A stretch of 64,000 nt of DNA from Shewanella sp. KT0246 (GTDB lineage: Bacteria > Pseudomonadota > Gammaproteobacteria > Enterobacterales > Shewanellaceae), in assembly GCF_019654955.1 (NCBI RefSeq), contig NZ_BPEV01000022.1, positions 26,758 through 90,757 on the forward strand, given 5' to 3'. The position numbers and the translations under genes were made by a program. Positions 25,887 through 35,182 of this stretch are shown here, one piece after another. The notes beneath the pieces were generated by a model. It was not told where the DNA came from. It did not search any database and saw only the letters and a program-made list of their open reading frames with translations. Numbering within the stretch: the first letter of the stretch is position 1; the number at the start of each line of letters is the position of its first letter.

Positions 25887-25898
25887 ATGTTAACAAAA
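25887..25898. promoter_or_regulatory. Weak operator-like site before the FG-GAP gene
   Basis: AATGTTAACAAA matches the locus palindrome at 10 of 12 positions with an intact TGTTAACA core (25888-25895). It lies 19 bp before the preferred FG-GAP start at 25917 and would be inside the gene if the TTG at 25842 were used. Confidence 0.4.
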
Positions 25899-25916
25899 AA
25901 ACTAACAGAGCTTTTT

Positions 25917-27926
25917 ATGAAAATGACGCCATGCACAACAGCCTCACTTACAATATCAGTAGGACTCACCGTTATCGCTAGTGCCACCTTCTGCTTGCCT
26001 AGTTTCGCCGCACAACAACCATCGATGCTGTTCGAAAACATAACCAAAGAAAGTGGGTTAACCTCTTATCCAGCATGGAAATATGGTGGGCCATCCACCG
26101 TAGATATTAATCGAGATGGCCACTATGACTTATTATTAACCAATCATGATAAGTGGCCTGTTCAATTGTTTTATGGCAATGAAAACGGCACTTTTAACAA
26201 TGGGCCAAACCTGATGGGTCAAGCAGATGTACATGGTATATCTGCAGCGGATTATGACAATGATGGTCAAGTTGACGCCATCATCACCTTAGGTGGTGGT
26301 AATGGCTCCCAACCTAAACCACCAAGATTATTCAAACAAAATGATGGCAAGTTTGTGGATGTGACTGAAGCCAGTGGTTTAGCAAAAATGGGCGCCCGTG
26401 GACGCTCAGCCCGTTGGTTAGATGTCGATAATGATGGTGACTTAGATTTAATTCAGATTAATGCTGAGAAAATGATTTCAGAAGAAGTACCACGTAACTT
26501 ATTGTTCATTAATCAAGGTGACGGCAGCTTTGTCTATACACCGAGTCCATTGTTTGAAGATATCGATGCTGAAAAAATAGTAGTGACCGAACTCAATAAT
26601 GATAAATTTCCTGATTTAATCACCTTTAATGCCTATTCACCTTTGCAAATATGGTTGGGGCAAGCAAATGGTCAATATCGAAATGCCAGCACCGAGTACT
26701 TACCTGAGCACCTACAACAATCACACTTTGTCACCGCAGTAGCTCAAACTGATATTGATAATGACGGCGATATTGATCTTTATTTAGCAAGAGGTAAATC
26801 CTTATACCAAATAGCTAATAATGCGCTGCAATTTAATCCTGATTCAGGGCAACTTGATATTCGTGATGAAGGCAACAAAAGCCATGATGGCATCAGCTTT
26901 ACCAGTGACGGTCCAATCACATTGGAAGACTTTTACCATTTTCCTCGCGGGGCAAAATTGAACAAACTGCCCGTCTTTATTGGCCAACATCAAGCCCGTA
27001 TTGATCCTCCTAACAAACCTATCGTTATCACACCTGAACTAGCAGGAAAAACATCAACCAAAGAACAGAATAACCAAACACAATCAGGTTGGTACATAAG
27101 TTACCAAGGCCTTTCTGCACAAACAGAAACCAAAGGTCAGCATCAATGGCGTCTTGATTGGCTGCTTAAAGATAATTTAGCCTGGGACATTCGCGCATCG
27201 ATAAAAGGTGTCAAGGCGATTCAGCCCGATTGGCAGCCACAAGAATTAGGAGTAGACGACATATTACTTGTTAATGATAATGGCCGCTTTGTAGACGCAT
27301 CTTCAAGGCTTCCTCCTCAATCTAAGCATAACAATTGGGGAGTGATCAGCGCAGACTTTGACAATAATAGCTATTCAGACTTTTTTGTTTACCGATTTGG
27401 TGAACTTAATAAACGAGTTGAAGATGTATTACTGCTAAATCATCAAGGTCAATTTATTCAGGTTAAAGGCCATGGCGCTACGGCATTAGGTTCTCAAGCC
27501 CATGGCGATATGGGTGCGACGTTCGATATTGATAAAGACGGTTTTGTAGACATCATCAGTGGCGATGAGGACGGCCACTGGCAGGTATTTAATAATCGAG
27601 GAACTGATGCGCAAGCTGTCATTAATAAAGCTAATTTTATTAATGTAAATGTAGGTTACAGCGATTCTGGTATTGACCCAGTAGGGGCGAAAGTAGTGAT
27701 TGAATACTATCAAAAAAACGCCACTCAAGCGAAAGGAAAAATAGCCAAACAAGTATTTATTGTGGGCTCTATTAGCGCGGCTCACTCTCAAAGTTTGATG
27801 AACATAGCACACTTTGGTTTGGGTGAAGTAAATCAGGTAAAAACAATAACCGTGACGTGGCGGGATAGCAGCCAGTTACAACAACATGGCGTTGCTGCAG
27901 GTCAATGGATTAATGTAGGAAATTAA
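25917..27926 (+). CDS. Secreted FG-GAP/VCBS repeat protein with UnbV-like C-terminus
   Basis: About 669 residues. The ATG at 25917 gives a normal signal peptide (MKMTPCTTASLTIS... FCLPSFA-AQQ); the open frame back to TTG 25842 would place 25 extra residues before it. The body is a seven-bladed-propeller-type array with Ca-binding loops of the form DxDxDGxxD: DINRDGHYD, DYDNDGQVD, DVDNDGDLD, DIDNDGDID, DIDKDGFVD. The end (VKTITVTWRDSSQLQQHG) matches the ASPIC/UnbV domain. Its role is unknown; such proteins bind surfaces, glycans or partner proteins outside the cytoplasm. It diverges from the cycloisomerase operon and is convergent with galK. Confidence 0.85.
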   Translation: MKMTPCTTASLTISVGLTVIASATFCLPSFAAQQPSMLFENITKESGLTSYPAWKYGGPSTVDINRDGHYDLLLTNHDKWPVQLFYGNENGTFNNGPNLMGQADVHGISAADYDNDGQVDAIITLGGGNGSQPKPPRLFKQNDGKFVDVTEASGLAKMGARGRSARWLDVDNDGDLDLIQINAEKMISEEVPRNLLFINQGDGSFVYTPSPLFEDIDAEKIVVTELNNDKFPDLITFNAYSPLQIWLGQANGQYRNASTEYLPEHLQQSHFVTAVAQTDIDNDGDIDLYLARGKSLYQIANNALQFNPDSGQLDIRDEGNKSHDGISFTSDGPITLEDFYHFPRGAKLNKLPVFIGQHQARIDPPNKPIVITPELAGKTSTKEQNNQTQSGWYISYQGLSAQTETKGQHQWRLDWLLKDNLAWDIRASIKGVKAIQPDWQPQELGVDDILLVNDNGRFVDASSRLPPQSKHNNWGVISADFDNNSYSDFFVYRFGELNKRVEDVLLLNHQGQFIQVKGHGATALGSQAHGDMGATFDIDKDGFVDIISGDEDGHWQVFNNRGTDAQAVINKANFINVNVGYSDSGIDPVGAKVVIEYYQKNATQAKGKIAKQVFIVGSISAAHSQSLMNIAHFGLGEVNQVKTITVTWRDSSQLQQHGVAAGQWINVGN

Positions 27927-27960
27927 TCGGTTAAACTTACTGAAACATTAGCAAACAAAT

Positions 27961-27988
27961 AACCCGATAACTCAATGGTTATCGGGTT
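27961..27988. terminator. Bidirectional terminator, FG-GAP gene / galK
   Basis: AACCCGATAAC - tcaatg - GTTATCGGGTT is a perfect 11-bp stem with T-rich sequence on both outer sides, placed between the two convergent genes. Confidence 0.88.
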
Positions 27989-28035
27989 ATTTTATGAATA
28001 ACTAGCTAATCATAAACCACAGCTAATACAAAATA

Positions 28036-29187
28036 CTAAAGCTGTTGAGCCCCTTGCTCTGCAGTACAGATAAATATCGATGCCGTTAAATGACTGCGTT
28101 TTGTGTATTGTGCATTAACCGCTTCGACCACTTGTTCAATCATGTTTTCTGGCAATATTGAAACCACGCAGCCACCGAAGCCACCGCCAGTCATTCTAAC
28201 GCCACCTAATTCACCTACTGCTGTTTTCATAATGTCTAGCAGCGCATCCACTTCAGGCGCTGTAATTTCAAAGTCATCGCGCATTGATGCGTGGGACTCT
28301 GCCATTAAACGCTGTAGTACAGGCATGTTGTTTTGACGAAGGGCTTCTGCTGCATCTAAAGTGCGTTGATTTTCAGTAATAATATGTCGTGCACGTTTAG
28401 CGGTTATAGGGTCAAGACCTGGCTTACGTTGCTCAAACTGACTAATACTGACATCACGTAACGCTTTTACCCCAAAAAATGCGGCAGCCTGTTCGCATTG
28501 TTCTCGTCGAGTATTGTATTCGCTGTCAACTAAGCCTCGTTTTTTGTTGGAGTTAACAATTAAAATTCGCCAATTATCAGGGATCAATACCGGCGCAGTT
28601 TCTAATGTTCGGCAGTCAATAAGCAAAGCATGATCTTTTTTCGCTTGCGCTGAAATCAACTGATCCATAATGCCGCAATTACAACCCACAAACTGATTTT
28701 CAGCTTGCTGGGCATTTAAAGCAATATCTTGCGCTGTTAACGGTAAATCAAATAACGACTTAAATGTTAACCCAACAACCACCTCTAATGCAGCAGATGA
28801 ACTTAAACCTGCCCCTTGTGGCACATTACCACTCACCACAATATCTGCACCGTTAAAGGTTAAGCCTCTTAAGCGCAAATGCTTCACCACACCGCGAATA
28901 TAATTAGCCCAGGTTTGTGGTGATTTGCTAATATCGTCATCAATTAAAAATTCATCTTCAGCATTATCATAATCAACCGATATCACTCGTACGCGATTAT
29001 CTTCACGGGGGCTAGCAGCTACAACAGTGGCAAAATTAATTGCACTAGGTAAAACAAAGCCATCGTTATAGTCAGTATGCTCACCAATCAAGTTCACTCT
29101 TCCTGGTGCTTGGAAAACATGATTAGCTTGATAACCAAACGCATGTGAGAAGCTATCTTTTACACTCTTTATTAATTCTTTACTCAT
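28036..29187 (-). CDS. galK: Galactokinase
   Basis: A 383-residue GHMP kinase that phosphorylates alpha-D-galactose to galactose-1-phosphate. It carries the galactokinase signature [19 protein letters not shown] (about 28-46), the ATP loop [12 protein letters not shown] and [12 protein letters not shown] near the end. It is 22 bp downstream of galT, so the two form one operon. galE and galM are not in the window. The operator-like palindrome before galT places galactose use under the agar-locus signal, consistent with D-galactose being half of agarose. Confidence 0.97.
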   Translation of the reverse strand: MSKELIKSVKDSFSHAFGYQANHVFQAPGRVNLIGEHTDYNDGFVLPSAINFATVVAASPREDNRVRVISVDYDNAEDEFLIDDDISKSPQTWANYIRGVVKHLRLRGLTFNGADIVVSGNVPQGAGLSSSAALEVVVGLTFKSLFDLPLTAQDIALNAQQAENQFVGCNCGIMDQLISAQAKKDHALLIDCRTLETAPVLIPDNWRILIVNSNKKRGLVDSEYNTRREQCEQAAAFFGVKALRDVSISQFEQRKPGLDPITAKRARHIITENQRTLDAAEALRQNNMPVLQRLMAESHASMRDDFEITAPEVDALLDIMKTAVGELGGVRMTGGGFGGCVVSILPENMIEQVVEAVNAQYTKRSHLTASIFICTAEQGAQQL

Positions 29188-29209
29188 GATTAACCTATAA
29201 AAATATCAA

Positions 29210-30259
29210 CTAGCTTAATTTATAATGTACTTCTGAAACGGCTCTTAAGCGCTCAGCAGCTTGTTCAGGAGTCAAATCACGCTGTGATTCAGCCATCATT
29301 TCATATCCCACCATAAACTTACGTACCGTGGCAGAACGTAATAATGGCGGTAAAAAGCTGGCGTGTAATGTCCACTCAGGGTGTGCAGCCCCATCAAATG
29401 GCGCACCATGCCAGCCCATTGAATAAGGGAATGAACAATTAAATAAATTATCGTATCGAATAGTAATTTGCTTGATAATATCGGCGAGGTTAACTTGTTG
29501 TTCGGCAGTTAAATCAGTCATTCTTTGAATTGGAAATCTTGGTAATAATAGAGTTTCAAATGGCCACGCCGCCCAATAAGGCACTACTACAACCCAGTCG
29601 TCGTTGCTAACCACAACCCGAGTTTGTTCTGCTAATTCACGTTCAACATAATCAGCAAGCAAATTGCTGCTATGATCAGAATAATACTGATTAAACGCGT
29701 TTTGCTTTTTTTGCGCCAAGGTAGGTAATTGGTTTTGAGCCCATACTTGACCATGTGGATGCGGATTTGAACACCCCATCACAGCCCCTTTATTTTCAAA
29801 CACTTGCACCCACTTATAATGCTTACCCAACAATTCAGTTTGATGTTTCCATGCTTCAACGACATGAGTTAACTCTGTAATAGATAATTGTGGCAAGGTT
29901 TTACTGTGATCTGGTGAAAAACAAATCACTCTGCTAATCCCTTGCTCGGTTTTAAGTTTGAATAAAGGGTCATTTTGCTCAAACTTAACGGTATCTTTTT
30001 TTAACGCAGCAAAATCATTTTCGAACACAAACGTTTTTTTATACTCAGGATTAACCTCGCCATTAATACGCACATTACCCGCACACAAATAACAACTTTC
30101 ATCGTGAGATTTTTTTTCCTGATCATCGACTTTTTCAACTTGGCCCTGCCAGGGTCTTTTAGCTCGATGGGGTGATACCAACACCCATTCATCGGTCATA
30201 GGGTTATAACGTCGATGAGGATGCTCAGTTGGATCAAATAAGTTATTTTCTTGCTGCAT
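29210..30259 (-). CDS. galT: Galactose-1-phosphate uridylyltransferase
   Basis: A 349-residue GalT of the HIT superfamily. The nucleophilic His lies in the HPH triad of [11 protein letters not shown]. The zinc-site cysteines are in CYLCAGN, and [11 protein letters not shown] and [10 protein letters not shown] are family blocks. It moves UMP between UDP-glucose and galactose-1-phosphate in the Leloir pathway. It is the first gene of galT-galK. The 314-bp upstream gap (30260-30573) contains a perfect locus palindrome and AT-rich promoter sequence but no gene. Confidence 0.97.
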   Translation of the reverse strand: MQQENNLFDPTEHPHRRYNPMTDEWVLVSPHRAKRPWQGQVEKVDDQEKKSHDESCYLCAGNVRINGEVNPEYKKTFVFENDFAALKKDTVKFEQNDPLFKLKTEQGISRVICFSPDHSKTLPQLSITELTHVVEAWKHQTELLGKHYKWVQVFENKGAVMGCSNPHPHGQVWAQNQLPTLAQKKQNAFNQYYSDHSSNLLADYVERELAEQTRVVVSNDDWVVVVPYWAAWPFETLLLPRFPIQRMTDLTAEQQVNLADIIKQITIRYDNLFNCSFPYSMGWHGAPFDGAAHPEWTLHASFLPPLLRSATVRKFMVGYEMMAESQRDLTPEQAAERLRAVSEVHYKLS

Positions 30260-30445
30260 GATGACCTTCTAAAAAATTATCAATTAAACATAAAACATTT
30301 AAAACAAGGAGTTAATAAAGCATAAAAAAGCTATTGTCCTTATCCCCTTACTATGAATAATTAACCAATACTTTCCTATATTGGCAAATTCAATTCACTA
30401 CTCAAAACTGATCTTATTATTGACAAGTTATCACAGAACAATAAT

Positions 30446-30457
30446 ATTGTTAACAAT
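30446..30457. promoter_or_regulatory. Operator-like palindrome, gal operon
   Basis: Perfect ATTGTTAACAAT 187 bp before the galT ATG. It is the most distal copy relative to its gene, and the last copy at the right boundary of the agar locus. Confidence 0.65.
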
Positions 30458-30572
30458 TAACTCAATACAATTAATGGTATTAACAAAATAATTATTATCC
30501 TAAAAGCACAGTAACACCATAACTGGTAACAACGAGTCATTAGCAAAAGATTGTGACAGCAGTAGTTCATTA

Positions 30573-31204
30573 ACTTGCAACACTTAAAAACTGAAATACC
30601 GCCGCTAAGTAATCTTTATTGCCTTTATAACTTCTGCCCTGTGTGAGCAGTTCATCACGGTACTTCATCGCATCAGCCGAGGTGATGTCGTTAGCGCAAA
30701 TAGTTTGAGTACTTTTTGATGATCGGTTAACGATTGTTAGCAATAACTTAATGAAGTGATGGGGTCGCTGTTCAAGTTGTGTAATAGAGAGTGGTTTAAT
30801 ACCTAATTTCTCTTTTGAAGTAACAAAACCCACTAGGCATTATTCGCGGTCACCACGCGAATTGCTTGAGCGACAGCGGTGGTTTCAAGGTGTTCTTACA
30901 CCTTAGTATCTCTGATTGGGATTTGTGCTGCTTAGGTAAAGCGGTACTGGGTAAGTTGTTTTCTCAAATTCACTGCTCAGACTGTTAAATACTTGATCAA
31001 CATAACGAATAAAGTCATTGATGGTCTATGGTATTGATGTTTTTTCAGCGTGCCAGCGACATCGATATTGCGAATAACCGCTTGTGCTTTATCACGGGTC
31101 AACAAAGAAATTTTAATATCAAAAGGAAAGCCTTTATCGCGCAACGTTTTGGCTAAACAGATACGTGTAAAGTATACGTTATTGGAACCTCTATAAAGGA
31201 ACAT
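30573..31204 (-). pseudogene. Decayed tyrosine recombinase (phage-type integrase), N-terminal part
   Basis: Reading leftwards from ATG 31204, MFLYRGSNNVYFTRICLAKT and LRDKGFPFDIKISLLTRDKAQ form the N-terminal arm-binding part of tyrosine integrases. After a broken stretch at about 30835-30976, another frame gives SADAMKYRDELLTQGRSYKG and DYLAAVFQFLSVAS, the SAM-like core-binding domain. The catalytic half (R...HxxR...Y) is absent. Frame breaks and truncation show it is dead. Its 5' end lies about 85 bp from the tRNA-Ser repeat array, the usual place for an integrase beside its attachment site. Confidence 0.75.
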
Positions 31205-31288
31205 TGTTTGAGTCAATCCTCTCAGAAAACCCTCAAACGCTAGAAACAAAAAAACAGTTGATAATCATCACCTTTCTCGTATTTAATA

Positions 31289-31762
31289 TGGCGCAGAAAT
31301 TCGGATTTGAACCCTACATTGATTGCGCTAAAAACACATTGCCAATACTTTAAAATCGTGAAAGCAAAAGCCCGCTTTTTTTCGATAACGGGCTCTTTCG
31401 ATAAATATGGCGTAGAGATAGGAATTTGCCCCCTACATTGGGACGCTACAAACCATTTCTTTAAAAGTTCGAATCCAGACACAAAAAAGCCCGCTATTTT
31501 CAATAACGGGCTCTTTCGATAAACATGGCGCAGAGATAGGAATTTGCCCCCTACATTGGGACGCTACAAACTATTTCATTAAAAGTTCGAATCCAGACAC
31601 AAAAAAGCCCGCTTTTTTTCGATAACGGGCTCTTTCGATAAATATGGCGCAGAGATAGGAATTTGCCCCCTACATTGGACGCTACAAACCATTTCATTAA
31701 AAGTTCGAATTCAGACACAAAAAAGCCCGCTATTTTTCAATAACGGGCTCTTTCGATAAATA
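31289..31762 (-). repeat. Tandem array of tRNA-Ser remnants with terminators (array 1)
   Basis: Four units begin with the complement of a 3' CCA end at 31289, 31408, 31526 and 31645. The intact tRNA-Ser at 31763 is the fifth, so the period is 118-119 bp. Each unit reads leftwards as a decayed tRNA-Ser: acceptor/T-arm parts are recognisable (GGCGCAGAGATAGGAATTTG on the forward strand) and the anticodon arm is lost. The three right-hand intervals each contain an AGCCCG...CGGGCT hairpin with T-run, as does the interval at 31369-31394. The T-loop is damaged (TTGCCCCC for TTGAACCC), so they cannot be working tRNAs. Confidence 0.85.
31718..31750 (-). terminator. Terminator of tRNA-Ser copy 1
   Basis: On the reverse strand AGCCCGTTAT ... 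ATAGCGGGCT is followed by a T-run (complement of 31719-31724). It starts 13 bp after the encoded CCA. The same hairpin, with variations, recurs in each array unit. Confidence 0.88.
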
Positions 31763-31853
31763 TGGCGGAGAGATAGGGATTTGAACCCTAGATGGGCTAC
31801 AAACCCATGCCGGTTTTCAAGACCGGTGCATTCGACCACTCTGCCATCTCTCC
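31763..31853 (-). tRNA. tRNA-Ser (anticodon UGA), copy 1
   Basis: 91 nt including encoded CCA. Acceptor GGAGAGA pairs with TCTCTCC. The anticodon arm CCGGTCTTGAAAACCGG gives anticodon TGA, which reads UCA and other UCN codons. The long variable arm (CATGGGTTTGTAGCCCATC) and T-arm AGGGTTCAAATCCCT are intact. The sequence is identical to the copy at 35652-35742. Confidence 0.96.
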
Positions 31854-31864
31854 GAACGCTGAGA

Positions 31865-31893
31865 ATCATAAGGGTCTCGAGGTTCGGTGTAAA
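31865..31893 (-). promoter_or_regulatory. Promoter of tRNA-Ser copy 1
   Basis: On the reverse strand, -35 TTTACA (31888-31893) and -10 TATGAT (31865-31870) are separated by exactly 17 bp and lie 11 bp before the tRNA 5' end. This is close to the sigma-70 consensus. Confidence 0.82.
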
Positions 31894-32024
31894 GCATAAT
31901 TTAAAAAAAAGCTATTGTTTGCTCAACATAGCGCCATCATGATGTTTTTTTAGCAACACTTGGCCAATTCCAGTTGTAATTAAAGTCATCAAACCAGTTT
32001 TAAAACATATATTTATTATATTTC

Positions 32025-32045
32025 GAGCCTGTTATAAACAGGCTC
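32025..32045 (-). terminator. Hairpin after the BCCT transporter gene
   Basis: GAGCCTGTT - ata - AACAGGCTC is a perfect 9-bp stem 41 bp after the BCCT stop. AT-rich sequence follows on the reverse strand, but no solid T-run. The rest of 31854-32085 holds only the tRNA promoter. Confidence 0.6.
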
Positions 32046-32085
32046 TTGTATACTTCATTGGTTTATTCAAACTTTCATATCTGTT

Positions 32086-33696
32086 CTAAGCGACTTCATC
32101 GGCTTTATCAAATCTACTTTTCTGCTCAACTTCAGTCAGTAACCCTCTAATCAAACTAAAGCAGCCTAAAAGTAATATTATGGTAAAAGGCAACGCAGCA
32201 ATAATCGTTATAGACTGTAAAGCTTGTATTGACTGGGTTCCACCAATCCACAACATTACCATTGCAATTGCACCTGAAATAACAACCCAAACAACTTTTT
32301 GACGATCAGGAACTTGTAATTTACCGCCCGCGGTCATACCGTCAATGACGATAGAGCCCGAATCTAAGGTAGTCACGAAGAACACAATAATCAGTGCGAT
32401 CGCTATAAGCGATAAAATATTACCAAGAGGATAAGCCTCTAACATATAGAACAAACTTAACGAAACGTCTGTTATACCTTGATCGATTCCTAGCTGCCCT
32501 ACCTTATCCATAACCTGTTGAATAGCGACGCCACCAAATATTGACATCCATGCTGTTGTTACGAGTGTAGGAATAATTAATACGCATAACAGGAATTGGC
32601 GTATGGTACGGCCTTTAGAAATACGAGCAACAAACATGCCGAAAAATGGCGCATATGCCACCCACCATGCCCAATAAAATACCGTCCAACCATGTAACCA
32701 AGTCGTATCTTCACGCCCAGAAGATTGACTTAAGGGAATAATATTTTTTACATAACCAGTAACCGCAGTAGCTAATGAATCAAGCACAGTGGTGAAGTTA
32801 AGGACTGCAATAAACGCGATAAAGATAAAGGCGATAATCATATTCAGATTACTTAGAAATTTAATGCCTCCATTCATGCCGCGCAATACCGAGAAAATAG
32901 CTAACCCCATAATGAGTGCAATAATACTTTGCTGTAGGAAAATATTATTTTCAAAACCAAACACATGGCTAATGCCACTTGCTGCTTGTGTGCCACCTAA
33001 CCCGAGCGATGTTGCTAAACCAAACAAGGTAACCAATACAGTAAGTACATCAATTACGTCGCCTGTTTTACCCCAGACTTTATCGCCTAATAATGGGTAA
33101 AATACTGAGCGCATTGATAAAGGCAACCCTTTGTTATAAACAAAATAAGCGAGACAAAGTGCCGTCATTCCATATATCGCCCATGCATGGAAACCCCAGT
33201 GAAAAGCGGTTGCACCTAATGAAACTTCTCGACCTTCGGCAGTATAAGGGTCAACACTCAATGGAGTACCGAACCAATTAGTAAAAAATGCTGTTGGCTC
33301 TGCAACGCCCCAAAATATTAAACCAATCCCCATTCCTGCTGCAAATAGCATGGCTATCCAGGACACCATGGAATAATCTGCCTCTGCTTTATCACCGCCT
33401 AATCGAATTTTACCCAAAGGCGAAAACGCAATAACGATTGCAAACAGCAGCATTAAATTTGCTCCCCACATAAATAGGAAATCAAAATTTGAAAGCACAG
33501 CACCTTTTACTGAATCGATGGCAGCTTTGGCATCTGCTGGTGAAAGGATTAATAAGGTAATGATGAACAGAAGTGATAAGCCGACTGAGGCGGTAAAAAC
33601 GGTGTTATGGACATCCATGCCCAATTTATTAACGTTATCTTGTCCAATTTGATAATCTGTAGATTCTATGCTGTATTTGTCTGATTTAAAACTCAT
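32086..33696 (-). CDS. BCCT-family betaine/choline/carnitine transporter
   Basis: A 536-residue secondary transporter with about 12 helices. BCCT marks include AAGMGIGLIFWGVAEP in helix 3, GFHAWAIYG, the tryptophan-rich segment WTVFYWAWWVAYAPFFGMF and ARISKGRTIRQF. It imports osmoprotectants such as glycine betaine with Na+ or H+. It stands alone between two tRNA-Ser arrays, so it may be the cargo of an integrated element, although BCCT genes are also ordinary in marine bacteria. The substrate cannot be read from the sequence. Confidence 0.93.
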   Translation of the reverse strand: MSFKSDKYSIESTDYQIGQDNVNKLGMDVHNTVFTASVGLSLLFIITLLILSPADAKAAIDSVKGAVLSNFDFLFMWGANLMLLFAIVIAFSPLGKIRLGGDKAEADYSMVSWIAMLFAAGMGIGLIFWGVAEPTAFFTNWFGTPLSVDPYTAEGREVSLGATAFHWGFHAWAIYGMTALCLAYFVYNKGLPLSMRSVFYPLLGDKVWGKTGDVIDVLTVLVTLFGLATSLGLGGTQAASGISHVFGFENNIFLQQSIIALIMGLAIFSVLRGMNGGIKFLSNLNMIIAFIFIAFIAVLNFTTVLDSLATAVTGYVKNIIPLSQSSGREDTTWLHGWTVFYWAWWVAYAPFFGMFVARISKGRTIRQFLLCVLIIPTLVTTAWMSIFGGVAIQQVMDKVGQLGIDQGITDVSLSLFYMLEAYPLGNILSLIAIALIIVFFVTTLDSGSIVIDGMTAGGKLQVPDRQKVVWVVISGAIAMVMLWIGGTQSIQALQSITIIAALPFTIILLLGCFSLIRGLLTEVEQKSRFDKADEVA

Positions 33697-34480
33697 AAAT
33701 TATGATGTTCATATATCCGCTTAACGAATATAAAGACCACTCCATTTTGCTTAATGTTTGATTAGCTAGCAGCACCACTAGAACGCTTGTGATACCTCCT
33801 TAATAAGGAAAATCAAGGCTATAAGCAAATCCCAAGCTTAAGATTGTAACATAATAACGATTGCATTCTTTGATGTTGCCCCATTTCACTAAGAGAAATA
33901 CAGATTAATAAATCAACTCTCTGCAAAAATGCAATGTCTCAGTAACACTGGACACAAGCTTAAGGTATCCGGTAACAAAGATAATTGTTTAATTCAATTA
34001 TATTGAGAGTGAAATGGAAAAATTTACGGTATTAAAACCAAATTACTTGGGGCTAAACGTTACATCCCATTTTTGAGCATAGATGCGTTAGACTTAGGAA
34101 TTGAAAACGATTATTGGCATTTGGGGAAAATATAGGGATCAAAAAGTTTATTCTTACTCTACATATTTCATAATTATGAGTACCCGCCTGATTAAACGAC
34201 CTGCAATAAACGACCTGCAATAAACGAAATTCATTTTAAACTGATATGCATCAGTGCATTAGAGTTGTTGTGAAAAATTTTTCATTTAAGTTCGGTTATA
34301 TATTAAAGTTAGAAAGTTTACAGGCAGAGTATAGGCAACTAGCTGACTAGATCGGATAAATGACGTTATTTGATTTACAAACTAGGGGTAAATGACCAAT
34401 TAAGTATCAAATAACGGAACGCCCTTAGTTATTAGCTTTGGGCGTATCTTCTTACAGATTTGCTTATGACAAACCGAGAC
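33697..34480. other. 784-bp gap without a recognisable gene
   Basis: No convincing coding frame. Near 34029-34131 one frame reads RYIPFLSIDALDLGIENDYW, possibly a gene remnant. A 14-bp tandem repeat TAAACGACCTGCAA lies at 34193-34227 (2.5 copies). An 11-bp inverted repeat CGTTATTTGAT / ATCAAATAACG spans 34364-34416. An ACGCCC ... GGGCGT hairpin at 34419-34445 may end the GNAT transcript. The composition is AT-rich. It lies inside the segment bracketed by the tRNA-Ser copies. Confidence 0.6.
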
Positions 34481-34912
34481 TTAAAGCGTCATGTGTAGAA
34501 TTGGAAATGGTTTACCCATATCATCAAGCGGAGATCGCGATATAACTTTAAAACCCATATGTTGGTAAAAACCAACTGCTAATGGGTTTTGTTCATTAAC
34601 ATCAACTTTGTTAGCGCCAAGGTGTTCAATAGCATACTGCAAAAGAACCTTACCGATACTTTTCCCTCTTTCTGCATTAGAAATAAATAGCATTTCAACT
34701 TTGGCATCATAAACACCTACAAAACCAAGTATCTCGCCGCTACTATTTTTTATGCATTTTAATGTTACAGCTGGAAAAGCCTGTTCCAATATAATGGGTT
34801 TAAAAAACTCAATATCTTCTTCTGTTATGAAGTCATGAGTAGCTCGGACTGAATTTTCCCAAACATTAAGCATCTCTGAATAATCTTCAGGAAGCACATT
34901 TTCTATAATCAT
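34481..34912 (-). CDS. GNAT acetyltransferase, YjaB-like
   Basis: A 143-residue N-acetyltransferase with the acetyl-CoA-binding turn AERGKSIGKVLLQ and the C-terminal NEQNPLAVGFYQHMGFKV, SPLDDMGKPFPILHM. The start (VWENSVRATHDFITEEDIEFF) and end resemble Escherichia coli YjaB. ATG 34912 is preferred over GTG 34924 because GTGAGAA then serves as ribosome-binding site. The substrate is unknown. It is a single gene between the BCCT gene and the second tRNA-Ser array. Confidence 0.87.
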   Translation of the reverse strand: MIIENVLPEDYSEMLNVWENSVRATHDFITEEDIEFFKPIILEQAFPAVTLKCIKNSSGEILGFVGVYDAKVEMLFISNAERGKSIGKVLLQYAIEHLGANKVDVNEQNPLAVGFYQHMGFKVISRSPLDDMGKPFPILHMTL

Positions 34913-35182
34913 ATTGTTTCTCACTATTTAGAATATATACATGTGCAGCCGCCAATATGAATTATAAACTTCTTAGGCTAAATTTACAGCAGTCAATTCA
35001 AACTAAGTGAAATAGATCATCTTTCTCTAAACTTACAAAGTAACAAGTAAGCAAAAAAACAAGTTGTTGTTAATTAACAATTTATCATTTCCCTCTACAT
35101 CATATGTTACAAACCCATATTTAGTTTATCCAGAACTAAAATAATAAAAACCTGCTAGTAACTTCGTAAGCTTTTTAAATAT

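Noticed and set aside
28549..28562. GTTAACAAT-like sequence inside galK
   Set aside because: Only one half-site matches and it lies within coding sequence, so it is probably chance.
31240..31503. ORFs crossing the tRNA-Ser arrays (also 31307-31522 and 35504-35728)
   Set aside because: They read through repeats of tRNA remnants and terminators. The similar peptides they encode only reflect the DNA repeat.
31289..31762. CRISPR-like appearance of the regular repeats
   Set aside because: The units are 118-119 bp with no unique spacers, and the repeated sequence is a decayed tRNA-Ser plus terminator. There are no cas genes in the window.
34029..34131. Possible gene remnant in the BCCT-GNAT gap
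   Set aside because: A single short open stretch with no recognised family and no start or ribosome-binding site. It is noted in the gap entry but not called as a gene.
35067..35080. TTGTTAATTAACAA as a further operator copy
   Set aside because: It is a 14-bp palindrome with a different centre from the locus motif (TTGTTAACAA) and lies outside the agar locus in AT-rich DNA.
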